Shown here one piece after another: positions 45,808-54,752 of a stretch of DNA of 64,000 bases. Origin of the DNA: Bacteroidales bacterium (lineage in GTDB: Bacteria; Bacteroidota; Bacteroidia; Bacteroidales; UBA932). Numbering within the stretch: position 1 is the stretch's first letter; every line of letters starts with the position of its first letter. A program made the translations under genes and the position numbers. The stretch covers positions 124,001 to 188,000 of the forward strand of contig JAFZOK010000013.1 in the NCBI GenBank assembly GCA_017550655.1, given 5' to 3'. The notes under the pieces are model-generated. The model saw nothing but the letters and a program-made list of their open reading frames with translations. It did not search any database and was not told where the DNA came from.

Positions 45808-47520
45808 ATGAAATACAGAATCAGTATTATCGCAATGGCTGCAGCTCTGCTTACGATGGCATCCGCTCAAATAGGCGAGGCCTGCACCAACATCATCGTG
45901 ACAAAAGGGGCTTCCAAGGACGGAAGCGTGATGGTAACATACGCCGCAGACTCCCACACCCAGTACGGAGAACTTTACCACCACAACGGAGGGGTTTGGC
46001 CGAAGGGTACAATGATCAAAGTCTATGAATGGGACTCCGGCCGCTACCTTATGGATATTCCGCAGGTTTCCAGAACCTATTCAACAATGGGCAACATGAA
46101 CGAGTTCCAGCTCATCATTACCGAAACCACATTCGGCGGACTTGAATCTCTTGTGGACACTACCGGCGGAATAGACTACGGCTCCATCATCTATCTCACC
46201 CTCCAGAGGGCAAAGACCGCAAGGGAAGCCATCAAGACAATTGCCTGGTTTGTGGAAACCTACGGCTACTGCTCCGAGGGCGAGAGTTTCTCCATTGCAG
46301 ACAAGGACGAGGCCTGGATTCTGGAAATCGTGGGCAAGGGCGTTAAGCTCGGAAAAGACGGGAAGAACCTCAACAAGGGAGCCAACTGGGTGGCTATACG
46401 CATTCCGGACGGCTACATATCTGGCCACGCCAACTGCTCCAGAATCTCCACCTTCCCTCTCAACGATCCCGAGAACTGCCTCTATTCCAAGGACATCATA
46501 AAGTTCGCCAAGGAAAACGGCTATTATGACGGACCGGACAACGAGTTCAGCTTCTGCGATGCTTTTGCTCCGGCTTCATTCGGTACCCTGAGAGGCTGCG
46601 AGACCAGGGTATGGAGCTTCTTCAACATACTCGGCGGCGGAAAAATCGGAGACAAGGACGCTTCTTTCTACGTTGACTACGCTTCCGGAAAGAATCCGGC
46701 CAACAAGATGCCTCTGTACATCAAGCCCTCTCATCCTCTTACAGTTAAGGATGTCGCCGATGCAATGAGAGACCACTTTGAGGACACTCCTTTCGAATTC
46801 CGCTACGACCTTGGCGCCGGCCCTTACCAGAATCCTTACAGATGGAGGCCTATGTCTTTCATCTCAGACGGCAAGAAATACGAGTTCGAGAGATCCGTCG
46901 CCACCCAGCAGACAGGATTCTGGCTGCTCGGACAGGCAAGGGGATGGCTACCTGATATTGTGGGCGGCATTATCTGGTTTGGAGTGGACGACACCGCCAC
47001 CAGCTGCCTCACTCCGGTCTATTCCAGCGGACTTGAGGCCCCTATGTGCTTCAGGGTAGGTAACGGAAGCATGGTCAAGTATTCCGACTCTTCCGCCTTC
47101 TGGCTTTTCAACCGCATAGCCAACTTTGCCTACAGCCGCTATATGGACATTGCTCCCGAGGTTAGGGTGGCCATTGACGAGCACGAGAACGGCGCTCTGA
47201 AGATTATCCCTGAGATTGATGCCAACGCTACCAGAATCCTCTCCGAGAGCAAGGACGAGCAGAAGGTGAAGGCTTACCTCACAGACTGGTCAAACATGTT
47301 TGCAGACAGGATGTTCCGCAAGTTCAAGAAACTGGATGAGTACCTCCTTGTAAAATATATTGACGGCAACATCAAGAAGCAGAATCCTGACGGAAGCTTC
47401 AAGACCATCCATAACGAGGACAACATCGTGATGCCGGACCAGCCGGGATATCCGCAGAAATGGCTGGATGCCATCTCCAAGGAAATGGAACCGATCCCAG
47501 TCAACGAAAAGACATATTAA
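45808..47520 (+). CDS. C69 family dipeptidase, secreted
   Basis: 570 aa with a signal peptide to about residue 20. The catalytic Cys is C26 in GEACTNII; in this N-terminal nucleophile family it becomes the first residue after maturation. Following blocks are TYAADSHTQYGELYHH, MGNMNEFQL and ITETTFGG, then EGESFSIAD and a long C-terminal part with FWLLGQARGWLP. Hydrolyses dipeptides outside or in the periplasm. Met 68 of a longer frame is the start because it creates the signal peptide. A terminator hairpin follows directly. Confidence 0.9.
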   Translation: MKYRISIIAMAAALLTMASAQIGEACTNIIVTKGASKDGSVMVTYAADSHTQYGELYHHNGGVWPKGTMIKVYEWDSGRYLMDIPQVSRTYSTMGNMNEFQLIITETTFGGLESLVDTTGGIDYGSIIYLTLQRAKTAREAIKTIAWFVETYGYCSEGESFSIADKDEAWILEIVGKGVKLGKDGKNLNKGANWVAIRIPDGYISGHANCSRISTFPLNDPENCLYSKDIIKFAKENGYYDGPDNEFSFCDAFAPASFGTLRGCETRVWSFFNILGGGKIGDKDASFYVDYASGKNPANKMPLYIKPSHPLTVKDVADAMRDHFEDTPFEFRYDLGAGPYQNPYRWRPMSFISDGKKYEFERSVATQQTGFWLLGQARGWLPDIVGGIIWFGVDDTATSCLTPVYSSGLEAPMCFRVGNGSMVKYSDSSAFWLFNRIANFAYSRYMDIAPEVRVAIDEHENGALKIIPEIDANATRILSESKDEQKVKAYLTDWSNMFADRMFRKFKKLDEYLLVKYIDGNIKKQNPDGSFKTIHNEDNIVMPDQPGYPQKWLDAISKEMEPIPVNEKTY

Positions 47521-47533
47521 AAGCACAAAAATA

Positions 47534-47570
47534 CCCTGCCAGTTACTTTCTGACAGGGCATTTCTTTTTT
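47534..47570. terminator. Terminator after the C69 peptidase gene
   Basis: CCCTG-c-CAG pairs with CTG-a-CAGGG (47534-47558) and a T-rich run follows. The opposite strand has an A/T-rich flank, so it may also serve the convergent DUF4465 gene. Confidence 0.8.
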
Positions 47571-47582
47571 GCGCTGTACGTA

Positions 47583-48413
47583 TTACAGAATGTTGGCTTT
47601 GTTAGGGGTAACGGTTGTGCCATTGTCAACTCTTACAACGATGCAGTCAATTGCAACATAAGCAGGAGTGTTAAGTCCGTAGAGTCCCTTGTCTGAACCG
47701 TCCATATCTATCTTCAGGGTGTGGATTCTTCCAAGGCCAGACAGTGCAACAGGCTGCCACTGCTCAAGCAGGAACTTGCCGCCATCCTTGTAGTTGGCAA
47801 GATAAACTTCGATCTTGCCGGTCTGATTACCCTTCGCATCGAGACCGATGAAGATAACCTTGAACCAGCCGTTATCGATTGGAACACCGCTTCCGAGGTC
47901 AGTGGTCATCTGTGCAACTGCGTAAGAAGTGTTGGTGATGTACAGTCCTTCAATAACCCTTGTGGTGGTATCGGTATCGGTGAAGTTCATTGTAGGAGCA
48001 TTGTTCCATCCGTTAGGGTCTGCCCATCCGAAAGAAACGAGACAGTGTTCGGTGTTATTGTATCCAGGATAACCTCTCAGGTTCTTGTAGTTGACTGCGA
48101 GCTGACTCTTGTACCAGTTTGCGGCATCCTCCGGAACGAGGTTGACTGCAGGGAAGTTGCCCACTGCAATGCCTCCGGAATAATACTGGTCATCAACAGG
48201 CTTTGAACCCAGACCGGTGTTCTTGTCCAGCCAGTAATAACCCTTTCCGTAAAGGTTTTCTCCGTAAACGTCTGAAGCGTACATTCCGGTTTCAAGGTCA
48301 TCGAAAGTGGCTACAACCTGGTGGTAAGGAACGTCCGGGGTGTGGCTCTTGTTGCAGGAAACCATCACGGCGGCTGCAATCAGAACCATCGCTGAAAGAA
48401 AAATCTTTTTCAT
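47583..48413 (-). CDS. DUF4465 lipoprotein
   Basis: 276 aa. Signal with lipobox VMVSC and acylated Cys near 20, then a beta-rich domain with FDDLETG, a GGIAVGNF segment and a Trp/Asn/Gly-rich stretch fitting DUF4465, a Bacteroidetes surface family often near TonB receptors or in heme- and cobalamin-related loci. No such partner is adjacent here. The ATG at 48413 gives the lipoprotein signal; an upstream Met at 48470 would add 19 residues. Ligand unknown. Confidence 0.8.
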   Translation of the reverse strand: MKKIFLSAMVLIAAAVMVSCNKSHTPDVPYHQVVATFDDLETGMYASDVYGENLYGKGYYWLDKNTGLGSKPVDDQYYSGGIAVGNFPAVNLVPEDAANWYKSQLAVNYKNLRGYPGYNNTEHCLVSFGWADPNGWNNAPTMNFTDTDTTTRVIEGLYITNTSYAVAQMTTDLGSGVPIDNGWFKVIFIGLDAKGNQTGKIEVYLANYKDGGKFLLEQWQPVALSGLGRIHTLKIDMDGSDKGLYGLNTPAYVAIDCIVVRVDNGTTVTPNKANIL

Positions 48414-48534
48414 AACAAATCGATATTTAATTAACATTAGCTTTCGTTTTGCCGGTGCAAATATATACAAACATCGTGATTCCGTATCTCCACAATACCA
48501 AATTCTGGGTATGGACAGCCTTGAGTGTTTGCAT

Positions 48535-48542
48535 TATCTTTG
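48535..48542 (+). promoter_or_regulatory. -7 element for feoAB
   Basis: TATCTTTG with the ATG at 48554 only 11 bases later, leaving a leader of about 7 bases. No Fur box was recognised and no -33 box matches. Confidence 0.45.
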
Positions 48543-48553
48543 CGGCCGGAATT

Positions 48554-50950
48554 ATGGCAAAACTGTCTGAACTGAACACGGGAGAAAAAGGCGTCATCGT
48601 CAAGATCCAGGGCCACGGAGGATTCCGCAAGAGGATCATCGAGATGGGCTTTATCCAGGGGAAAATCGTGGAAGTGCTCCACAAGGCTCCCCTGCAGGAC
48701 CCTGTTGAGTATCAGATTCTCGGATATCACGTGTCACTGAGGCTCAGCGAAGCTTCCCAGATAGAGGTCATCTCCGTGGAGGAGGCTGAGCACCTTGCCA
48801 AGGAACATAATCCGAGGACCGGCAACTTTATGCCAACCTGCATAGGATGCTCGGAAAGCAATTGCAGGTTCCGGGACTCTGTCGCCAAGGCCACGGAAGA
48901 GGAAGACGCCCTGTATCGCGGAGCAAGGGAAAAGAGCAGGGAGATTACAGTAGCGCTCGTGGGCAACCCCAACTGTGGCAAGACGAGCCTATTCAACCGG
49001 GCCAGCGGAAGCCACCAGAGGGTGGGCAACTACAGCGGAGTAACCGTGGATGCAGTAAAGGGCAAAATGTACTACAAGGGCTACCGCATCACGCTGATAG
49101 ACCTTCCGGGAACCTATTCCATCTCCGCCTACAGTCCGGAGGAAAAATATGTGCGCCACTCCATTGTCCATGACCATCCGGATGTAATCCTGAACGTGGT
49201 GGATTCCTCCAACCTGGAAAGGAATCTTTTCCTGACCACCCAGCTCATAGACATGAACCTGAAGATGGTCATCGCCCTCAACATGTTCGACGAGCTGGAA
49301 GAAAAGGGAGACACTCTGGACTACAGGGAACTTGAAAGGCTGCTGGGAGTACCTATGGTGCCTACGGTATCCGTCAAGAACCGCGGCATCGCCACCCTGT
49401 TCGACACCATAATAGACGTGTACGAGGAAAACGGGAATGTACAGGGCATCCTAAAGCACATCCACGTAAACCACGGGCCGGTAATTGAAAGAAGCGTCAA
49501 CCGCATCCGGGAGGAAATCTACAAGAACCCTAATGCAATTGACGAATTTACTCCGCGATACATTGCCTTACGTATCCTCCAGAAAGACAAGGAAATAGAA
49601 AAGGCTCTGGACAGTTTCTCCAACAAGGGGGAAATCCTCAAGGTCAGGGACAGCGAAGCCCTGGCAATTGAAAGGGAACTCCACGACTCTCCGGAAAACG
49701 CCATTATGGACGCCAAGTACGGCTTCATAGACGGAGCCCTCAGGGAAACCTATCGCAGAGGAGAAAGAAAACCCGGCAAAACACTTTCCGAAAAGATAGA
49801 TAACATTGTTACGGGAAGATGGCTGGGCTTCCCTGTTTTCCTCATCGCGATGTACCTTATTTTCCAGGCAACCTTCTCCCTTGGGCAGTACCCGATGGAC
49901 TGGATAGGTTCCGGAGTGGACTCTCTGGGAGATAAAGTCGGCTCAGCGATGAGCGATGGCTGGCTGAAGGCCCTGATTGTGGACGGTATCATTACAGGAG
50001 TGGGAGGAGTGCTGGTATTCCTGCCTAACATACTGATCCTCTTCTTCTTCATAAGTCTTATGGAGGCCAGCGGCTATATGGCCAGGGCCGCCTTCATAAT
50101 GGACAGGCTGATGCACCTTATCGGCCTTCACGGCAGAAGTTTCATTCCGCTGATGATGGGATTCGGCTGCAACGTTCCGGCGGTTATGGCCACAAGGACC
50201 ATCGAGAACCGCAACGCCAGGATGATCACCATCCTCATCAACCCCCTTATGAGCTGCAACGCCAGGCTTCCTATCTACCTGCTTCTGGCGGGAGTTTTCT
50301 TCCCGAAGAGCGCCGGCCTGGTAATCTTCTGCATCTATCTCGGTGGAGTTCTGCTTGCAGGACTTATGGCAAAACTGTTCAGCAGGGTGCTCTTCAACTC
50401 GGACGAAACCCCGTTCGTGATGGAACTTCCGCCCTACAGGGTTCCAACCCTCAAGTCTCTCCTCCGCGATACCTGGGACAAGGGCAAGCAGTACCTTCAC
50501 AAGATTGCAACCGTCATCCTTATCGGAACCCTAATAGTCTGGGCTCTTAGTTACTTCCCGTCCTGCGACCCGGACCCTGCCGCAAGGCTGGAGCACTCCT
50601 GGCTCGCTGCCATCGGGAACTTCATAAGCCCGGTCCTCGCCCCTCTGGGCTTCCACTGGCAGGAAAGCGTTTCCCTCCTTAGCGGAATGGCCGCCAAGGA
50701 AATCGTGGTCAGCACTATGAATATGCTCTACACGGTTGACGGCCAGCTGATAATAGGAAGCGTCCTCACTCCGGCCATCGCCCTTGCGTTTATGGCCTTT
50801 ACCCTCATCTACTTCCCTTGCGTTGCAACAATCGGCGCCATAAAATCAGAAACCGGCAGCTGGAAATGGGCAATCTTCACAGTCTGCTACACCCTCATCC
50901 TCGCCTGGATTGTGGCCCTCTTCATCTCCAAGGTCTTTGCCTTCCTGTAA
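48554..50950 (+). CDS. feoB: FeoA-FeoB fusion ferrous iron transporter
   Basis: 798 aa. Residues about 1-75 are a FeoA SH3-like domain (LNTGEKGVIVKI, GFIQGKIVEVLHKAPLQDP). A linker holds Cys at about 94, 97 and 102 (CIGCSESNC). The FeoB GTPase follows: G1 GNPNCGKTSLFN near 135, G3 DLPGTYS near 179, a helical GDI-like part, and membrane domains with two Gate motifs (GFGCNVPAVMATRTI and the later SGMAAKEIVVST). It imports Fe2+ across the inner membrane. FeoAB fusions are usual in Bacteroidetes. The start at 48554 excludes 35 hydrophobic residues from a longer frame that overlap the promoter. Confidence 0.95.
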   Translation: MAKLSELNTGEKGVIVKIQGHGGFRKRIIEMGFIQGKIVEVLHKAPLQDPVEYQILGYHVSLRLSEASQIEVISVEEAEHLAKEHNPRTGNFMPTCIGCSESNCRFRDSVAKATEEEDALYRGAREKSREITVALVGNPNCGKTSLFNRASGSHQRVGNYSGVTVDAVKGKMYYKGYRITLIDLPGTYSISAYSPEEKYVRHSIVHDHPDVILNVVDSSNLERNLFLTTQLIDMNLKMVIALNMFDELEEKGDTLDYRELERLLGVPMVPTVSVKNRGIATLFDTIIDVYEENGNVQGILKHIHVNHGPVIERSVNRIREEIYKNPNAIDEFTPRYIALRILQKDKEIEKALDSFSNKGEILKVRDSEALAIERELHDSPENAIMDAKYGFIDGALRETYRRGERKPGKTLSEKIDNIVTGRWLGFPVFLIAMYLIFQATFSLGQYPMDWIGSGVDSLGDKVGSAMSDGWLKALIVDGIITGVGGVLVFLPNILILFFFISLMEASGYMARAAFIMDRLMHLIGLHGRSFIPLMMGFGCNVPAVMATRTIENRNARMITILINPLMSCNARLPIYLLLAGVFFPKSAGLVIFCIYLGGVLLAGLMAKLFSRVLFNSDETPFVMELPPYRVPTLKSLLRDTWDKGKQYLHKIATVILIGTLIVWALSYFPSCDPDPAARLEHSWLAAIGNFISPVLAPLGFHWQESVSLLSGMAAKEIVVSTMNMLYTVDGQLIIGSVLTPAIALAFMAFTLIYFPCVATIGAIKSETGSWKWAIFTVCYTLILAWIVALFISKVFAFL

Positions 50951-51008
50951 TCACGATAATAATCCCTTTATTTTTTACCTTTCATTTCCAAAGACAGATA
51001 TTTTTCGT

Positions 51009-51016
51009 TAACTTTG
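51009..51016 (+). promoter_or_regulatory. -7 element for the small-peptide/fimbrillin operon
   Basis: TAACTTTG followed by about 65 bases of leader to the ATG at 51087. -33 box weak. Confidence 0.4.
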
Positions 51017-51086
51017 GTAGTTGCAGGGGATATTGCAGGGTTCAAGACGATTATTCATAGTATCTCAAAATAAAAACATTTCAGTT

Positions 51087-51233
51087 ATGAAAAAGATCTT
51101 GTCAAACTACTTGCAGCCAGTGACGAAAGTCTATCTGGTTCAGACAGAAGCCTTTATCTGTCAAAGCGGAGACCCGAACTCCGTACCTGATCCCGATGAT
51201 TATGATGACGGTGGAGAAGGATTCGATTGGTAA
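51087..51233 (+). CDS. 48-aa acidic peptide upstream of a fimbrillin-like gene
   Basis: MKKILSNYLQPVT at the start, one Cys at 26, then an Asp/Pro/Gly-rich tail ending EGFDW. It has no signal peptide and an acidic C-terminus. Short proteins of this build (basic start, YxxP, a single ser/Cys patch, acidic Trp-terminated end) are often seen next to fimbrillin-like or surface lipoprotein genes in Bacteroidales; function unknown. The ATG at 51087 is chosen since longer frames from 51021 would run through the leader. 35 bases to the lipoprotein ATG. Confidence 0.6.
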   Translation: MKKILSNYLQPVTKVYLVQTEAFICQSGDPNSVPDPDDYDDGGEGFDW

Positions 51234-51268
51234 CAAACCCTATTGTTAAACTTTAAAAGAACATCGAA

Positions 51269-52732
51269 ATGAAAGCAAAAGTATTTTTAGCAATCGCTGC
51301 TGTTGCTCTTTTGGCAATAGGCTGCTCTGAAAAAGGCGACACCGTTCCCGAGACTGCAAAAGGCATCACTTTCAAGGCTACCGTAAAGCCTGCCAAAACC
51401 AAGGCGGTTACGGATGCAGGGAACACCCTCGAAGTCAACTGGGCCGTGAATGAAACTATCGCTCTTATTTATTCAGTTGGCGGAAATGACTATAACGCTA
51501 CCGCTACAATTACAGATGTAAGCGGAACCGGAATAGCGACCATTACAGCAACCCTGGAAGAAGGAGTTGCAGACGGAGATGACGTCATTTTGATATATCC
51601 GGCTTCAGTGGCGAACGGAGCAACTGGAGATATTGACTGGACTAAGGTTGATGAACAGGATGGAACCCTCTGCGCAGAGCGCGACATCCGCATGGGATGG
51701 GGCACTCTTGCCGTAGACGGCTCAACGGCATCTCTTAACGGAGGAACCTCTATGGATGCTGCGTTTCCTATCTGCAAGTTCTCCATCAAAGACGCAGACG
51801 GAGCCAATGACATTGACTTAAGCTCTCTGAAAATATCTGATGAATCTGGCACCGTCTTCGCTACCATTACCCCAACCACTCCGACAAGCACCCTTTATGT
51901 TACTATGCCGGCCGAGATTAATTCCGGACTCCTCTGGTTCGAAGCTACTTCATCCGACGGCAAGCCATATATTGCAAAAGGAACCGCTAACCTTAGCGCA
52001 GGCATGTTCTACACTCCAACCGTTAAAATGGCAACCATCGGCAACGCTATCGGAGCCAACGGAAAGTTCTACAAGAACAAAACTGATGCTGTTGCCGCAG
52101 GTACTTTGGTTTCCGCCGTTATTGTTTATCTCGGCGAAGAAACCGCTGAGGCAGGCTATACCCATGGACTTGCCATAGCAATCTATAATGCCGGAGGATC
52201 GGCAGGAACCACAAAGAAATGGTCTCCGAATTCAGGGACCCACAACCCTCGCGGGTATACAAGCCTTAGCGCAGCCATTGCAGCAAAAGAATCCGGCTCT
52301 GTAAATTCCGCGGGAAAGGACGATGAAACTAACTTCCCTGCATTCTACGCTGCTTTGCACAACGACATCAAGGCTTCAAACGTGGTAAGCGGAACTTCAA
52401 AAGCCCTGCCTTCTTCGGGGACATCGGGCTGGTTCCTTCCTTCAGCATTCCAATGGAGTCAGATTCTAAAAACCGTGAATGGCGTTTCCGCTGATTTAAC
52501 CGAAACGATGAGTACCAAAATGGCTTTTTACTATTTGACCAATTGCGTGAAAAACGTTACCGGCCAAGACCTTATAGGCGACTTGAGCGGAAGCCACCAA
52601 TTCCACACAAGCTCAGAATATGATGCAGATAAAAGTTGGCAGTATAATCAGAATTCACCAGACGGCACTGGTCAGGGAAAGGTTGGATTAAAAACCGCTT
52701 CCTGTTATGTAGTTGCAACACTGGCTTTCTAG
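51269..52732 (+). CDS. Fimbrillin-like (Mfa1/FimA-type) surface lipoprotein
   Basis: 487 aa. Lipoprotein signal with lipobox near IGC (Cys at about 19). The start of the mature protein has the fimbrillin pattern ITFKATV, KTKAVT and VNWAVNETIAL (about 35-70). A long Thr/Ala/Gly-rich beta region follows, and the last 180 residues contain GWFLPSAFQW (DUF1566/FISUMP-like), so it may combine a pilin-like and a lectin-like fold. Probably displayed on the cell surface. Followed after 20 bases by the next gene, so it heads an operon with three unknown proteins. Confidence 0.75.
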   Translation: MKAKVFLAIAAVALLAIGCSEKGDTVPETAKGITFKATVKPAKTKAVTDAGNTLEVNWAVNETIALIYSVGGNDYNATATITDVSGTGIATITATLEEGVADGDDVILIYPASVANGATGDIDWTKVDEQDGTLCAERDIRMGWGTLAVDGSTASLNGGTSMDAAFPICKFSIKDADGANDIDLSSLKISDESGTVFATITPTTPTSTLYVTMPAEINSGLLWFEATSSDGKPYIAKGTANLSAGMFYTPTVKMATIGNAIGANGKFYKNKTDAVAAGTLVSAVIVYLGEETAEAGYTHGLAIAIYNAGGSAGTTKKWSPNSGTHNPRGYTSLSAAIAAKESGSVNSAGKDDETNFPAFYAALHNDIKASNVVSGTSKALPSSGTSGWFLPSAFQWSQILKTVNGVSADLTETMSTKMAFYYLTNCVKNVTGQDLIGDLSGSHQFHTSSEYDADKSWQYNQNSPDGTGQGKVGLKTASCYVVATLAF

Positions 52733-52752
52733 GAATCTTAACACAATCGGGT

Positions 52753-53559
52753 ATGAAAAAGTTAATGATTATGGCAATGGCAACACTGCTCGGGACTTCC
52801 CTTCTTGCCCAGAACAAGGAAGTGATTGCTGAAATAAACCAGAAAGGAACCGTAGAAACAGATCTTATTTACATCTCTACGGACGAGTGGGTTTCCAGTA
52901 TCACGGAAGAAATGGCAAAGTTCAACAAGAACGACCTTCGGTTCATCGCTGAGCAAACGGAAAATGAAATAGCGCGTCTGGACGGTATTCTCAATACCCG
53001 CAGCGATATCATAAAGAACGAGACCAATCCTACTAAGCAGATCAAAAAACTTGAAAAGTATTTCACGGACCTGGAGAAGGCCGCGGAATGCTTTACCAAG
53101 GCCGAGACGCTGAAAGCCAGGGCCCTCAAGGTCCACGACACCGCTGAAAGCTACCGCAATATGGTCCGCAACAATATGCCTGTGGAAAAGCTGACAAGTT
53201 TCACTTGGTTCATCAAAGACAGCTACGGCAACACAAGAAAAGTAAGGCTGGCAAGAAACGATAACGGAAAGGCTGAAATATCATACGACGATACCGAAAA
53301 GGCCGTTGTTGACGATTCCATTTTCGACACCGTGGACAAAATGATCAAAGAAGGCCAAGTATATGACCTTGTGAAGCAATACTCGCCTATAGCAATTCTT
53401 CTGGATGCTAACGATGTGTGGAGCTGGTACATTTCGATGACCTTTGGTTCCCAGAACATCTTCTCTTCTGGCTCAGGCGTAGACCCGGATCACAGGGATG
53501 CCCTGGTAGAAATTCTCGAGTACATCCGCAAAGTCTTCGAAGACGCCAGCGCAAAATAA
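52753..53559 (+). CDS. Exported protein of unknown function
   Basis: 268 aa with a signal peptide (MKKLMIMAMATLLG to LLAQN). The mature part is acidic and helical, with a long charged central helix (about 60-130: Lys/Glu/Asn-rich, possible coiled coil) and a more beta-like C-terminal third (TWFIKDSYGNTRKVRLAR). No family is recognised. The stop and the next start overlap by one base (TAATG), so it is translated with the TPR protein. Confidence 0.65.
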   Translation: MKKLMIMAMATLLGTSLLAQNKEVIAEINQKGTVETDLIYISTDEWVSSITEEMAKFNKNDLRFIAEQTENEIARLDGILNTRSDIIKNETNPTKQIKKLEKYFTDLEKAAECFTKAETLKARALKVHDTAESYRNMVRNNMPVEKLTSFTWFIKDSYGNTRKVRLARNDNGKAEISYDDTEKAVVDDSIFDTVDKMIKEGQVYDLVKQYSPIAILLDANDVWSWYISMTFGSQNIFSSGSGVDPDHRDALVEILEYIRKVFEDASAK

Positions 53560-54746
53560 TGAGAAAAACAATCTATCTCTATATCGTGATGTGGATTATG
53601 GTCTGTGCACCCGTGAGTGCGCAGACCACCCACCGCGATTCCGTGCTCTCCCAGGCGCGGTACCTGAAAAGCATTTTCCGTACGGACGATGCCATAGAAA
53701 TGCTGTCTGAACTGGTGCAGCCAGAAGCCATGGATGAGGTAGTGCTGGCAGAACTTGCAGACTGCCATTTCCAGAGTGGAGACTATGATACGGCATCGGG
53801 GACATATTTCCTGCTTTCCTCCCTCAAGCCGGACAACATCCTCTATAAGGTCAGGCTGATGCAGGCCTACTACCGGCTGAAGGCATATCCACAGAGCATC
53901 CAGACAGGCAAGGCGGTGCTGCACTTAGACTCCATTCCCGCTGTAATCAGTTATGTGGGAGACGGCTTCCGCCAGATGAAGCAGACAGATTCGGCCCTTT
54001 GGTACTACCGCAGGTCATTGGCCCTAAAGCCTATGAACGAGACGGTCCTGTCAAAGGCAATGGGCATACTAATTGACAGCAGCAACTATGACGGTGCTAT
54101 AGCTATCTGTGAAAATTTCCTCGCCGAGGATCCGGACAACGAGACCATTGCTTCTCTCAAAGGCCTGGCCCTGTACAGGAACAAAGATTACGAATCCGCC
54201 ATCAAGATATTCCAGAGGCTGGAAGATATCGGAAACGACTCTTACCCCATCCACTATTTTCTGGGGCAGAGCTACTGGCATACCCAGACAAAATACCGGG
54301 CAGAGCAGGAACTTCTTGCCGCCTGGGAGATTGATTCAAGTGACGTGAACCTGGCATATTCCATAGCCTCTATCAAATCGGAATTCCTTTATCCGTTTGA
54401 GGAAGATGTGAAGCCTTGGCTGGACAAGGCATTGGATATGATTCAGCCGGACCCGTCAACGATGTCCCGCATACATCAGCTTTACGGCCTGGGATACTAC
54501 AGGAGACAAGACTCCTGGGACAAGGCCATAGAACATTACAAGGAAGCCTACCGCTATAACCCGAAGTTCATTGCAGCCCTTTCCACCATAGCCTACTGCT
54601 ACCAGATCAAGAAAGAATACAAAAAGGCAATTGAATGGTACGAAAAGTATCTGAAGGTTGTAAGCCCCGGAACCAAGGGGTACATATTCGCCAGGGATAA
54701 TCTGGATTTCCTCAAAGGCGAGTTATTTATGGAAGAACAGAATTAA
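53559..54746 (+). CDS. Exported TPR-repeat protein
   Basis: 395 aa with a signal peptide to SAQTT at about 21. The rest consists of about eight TPR-like units, with the pattern W/Y-LG-Y-A-P visible in LADCHFQSGDYDTASGTYF, SLALKPMNETVLSKA, LGYYRRQDSWDKAIEHYKEAYRYNP and AYCYQIKKEYKKAIEWYEKYLK. A periplasmic scaffold for protein contacts. The start at 53559 is one base inside the previous stop. Longer frames from 53418 read through the upstream gene. Seven bases precede the next gene. Confidence 0.8.
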   Translation: MRKTIYLYIVMWIMVCAPVSAQTTHRDSVLSQARYLKSIFRTDDAIEMLSELVQPEAMDEVVLAELADCHFQSGDYDTASGTYFLLSSLKPDNILYKVRLMQAYYRLKAYPQSIQTGKAVLHLDSIPAVISYVGDGFRQMKQTDSALWYYRRSLALKPMNETVLSKAMGILIDSSNYDGAIAICENFLAEDPDNETIASLKGLALYRNKDYESAIKIFQRLEDIGNDSYPIHYFLGQSYWHTQTKYRAEQELLAAWEIDSSDVNLAYSIASIKSEFLYPFEEDVKPWLDKALDMIQPDPSTMSRIHQLYGLGYYRRQDSWDKAIEHYKEAYRYNPKFIAALSTIAYCYQIKKEYKKAIEWYEKYLKVVSPGTKGYIFARDNLDFLKGELFMEEQN

Positions 54747-54752
54747 ACAGGA

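Noticed and set aside
48449-48553. Longer FeoAB start at 48449
   Set aside because: The additional 35 residues overlap the -7 promoter element and look like chance hydrophobic sequence; the FeoA domain begins right after the ATG at 48554.
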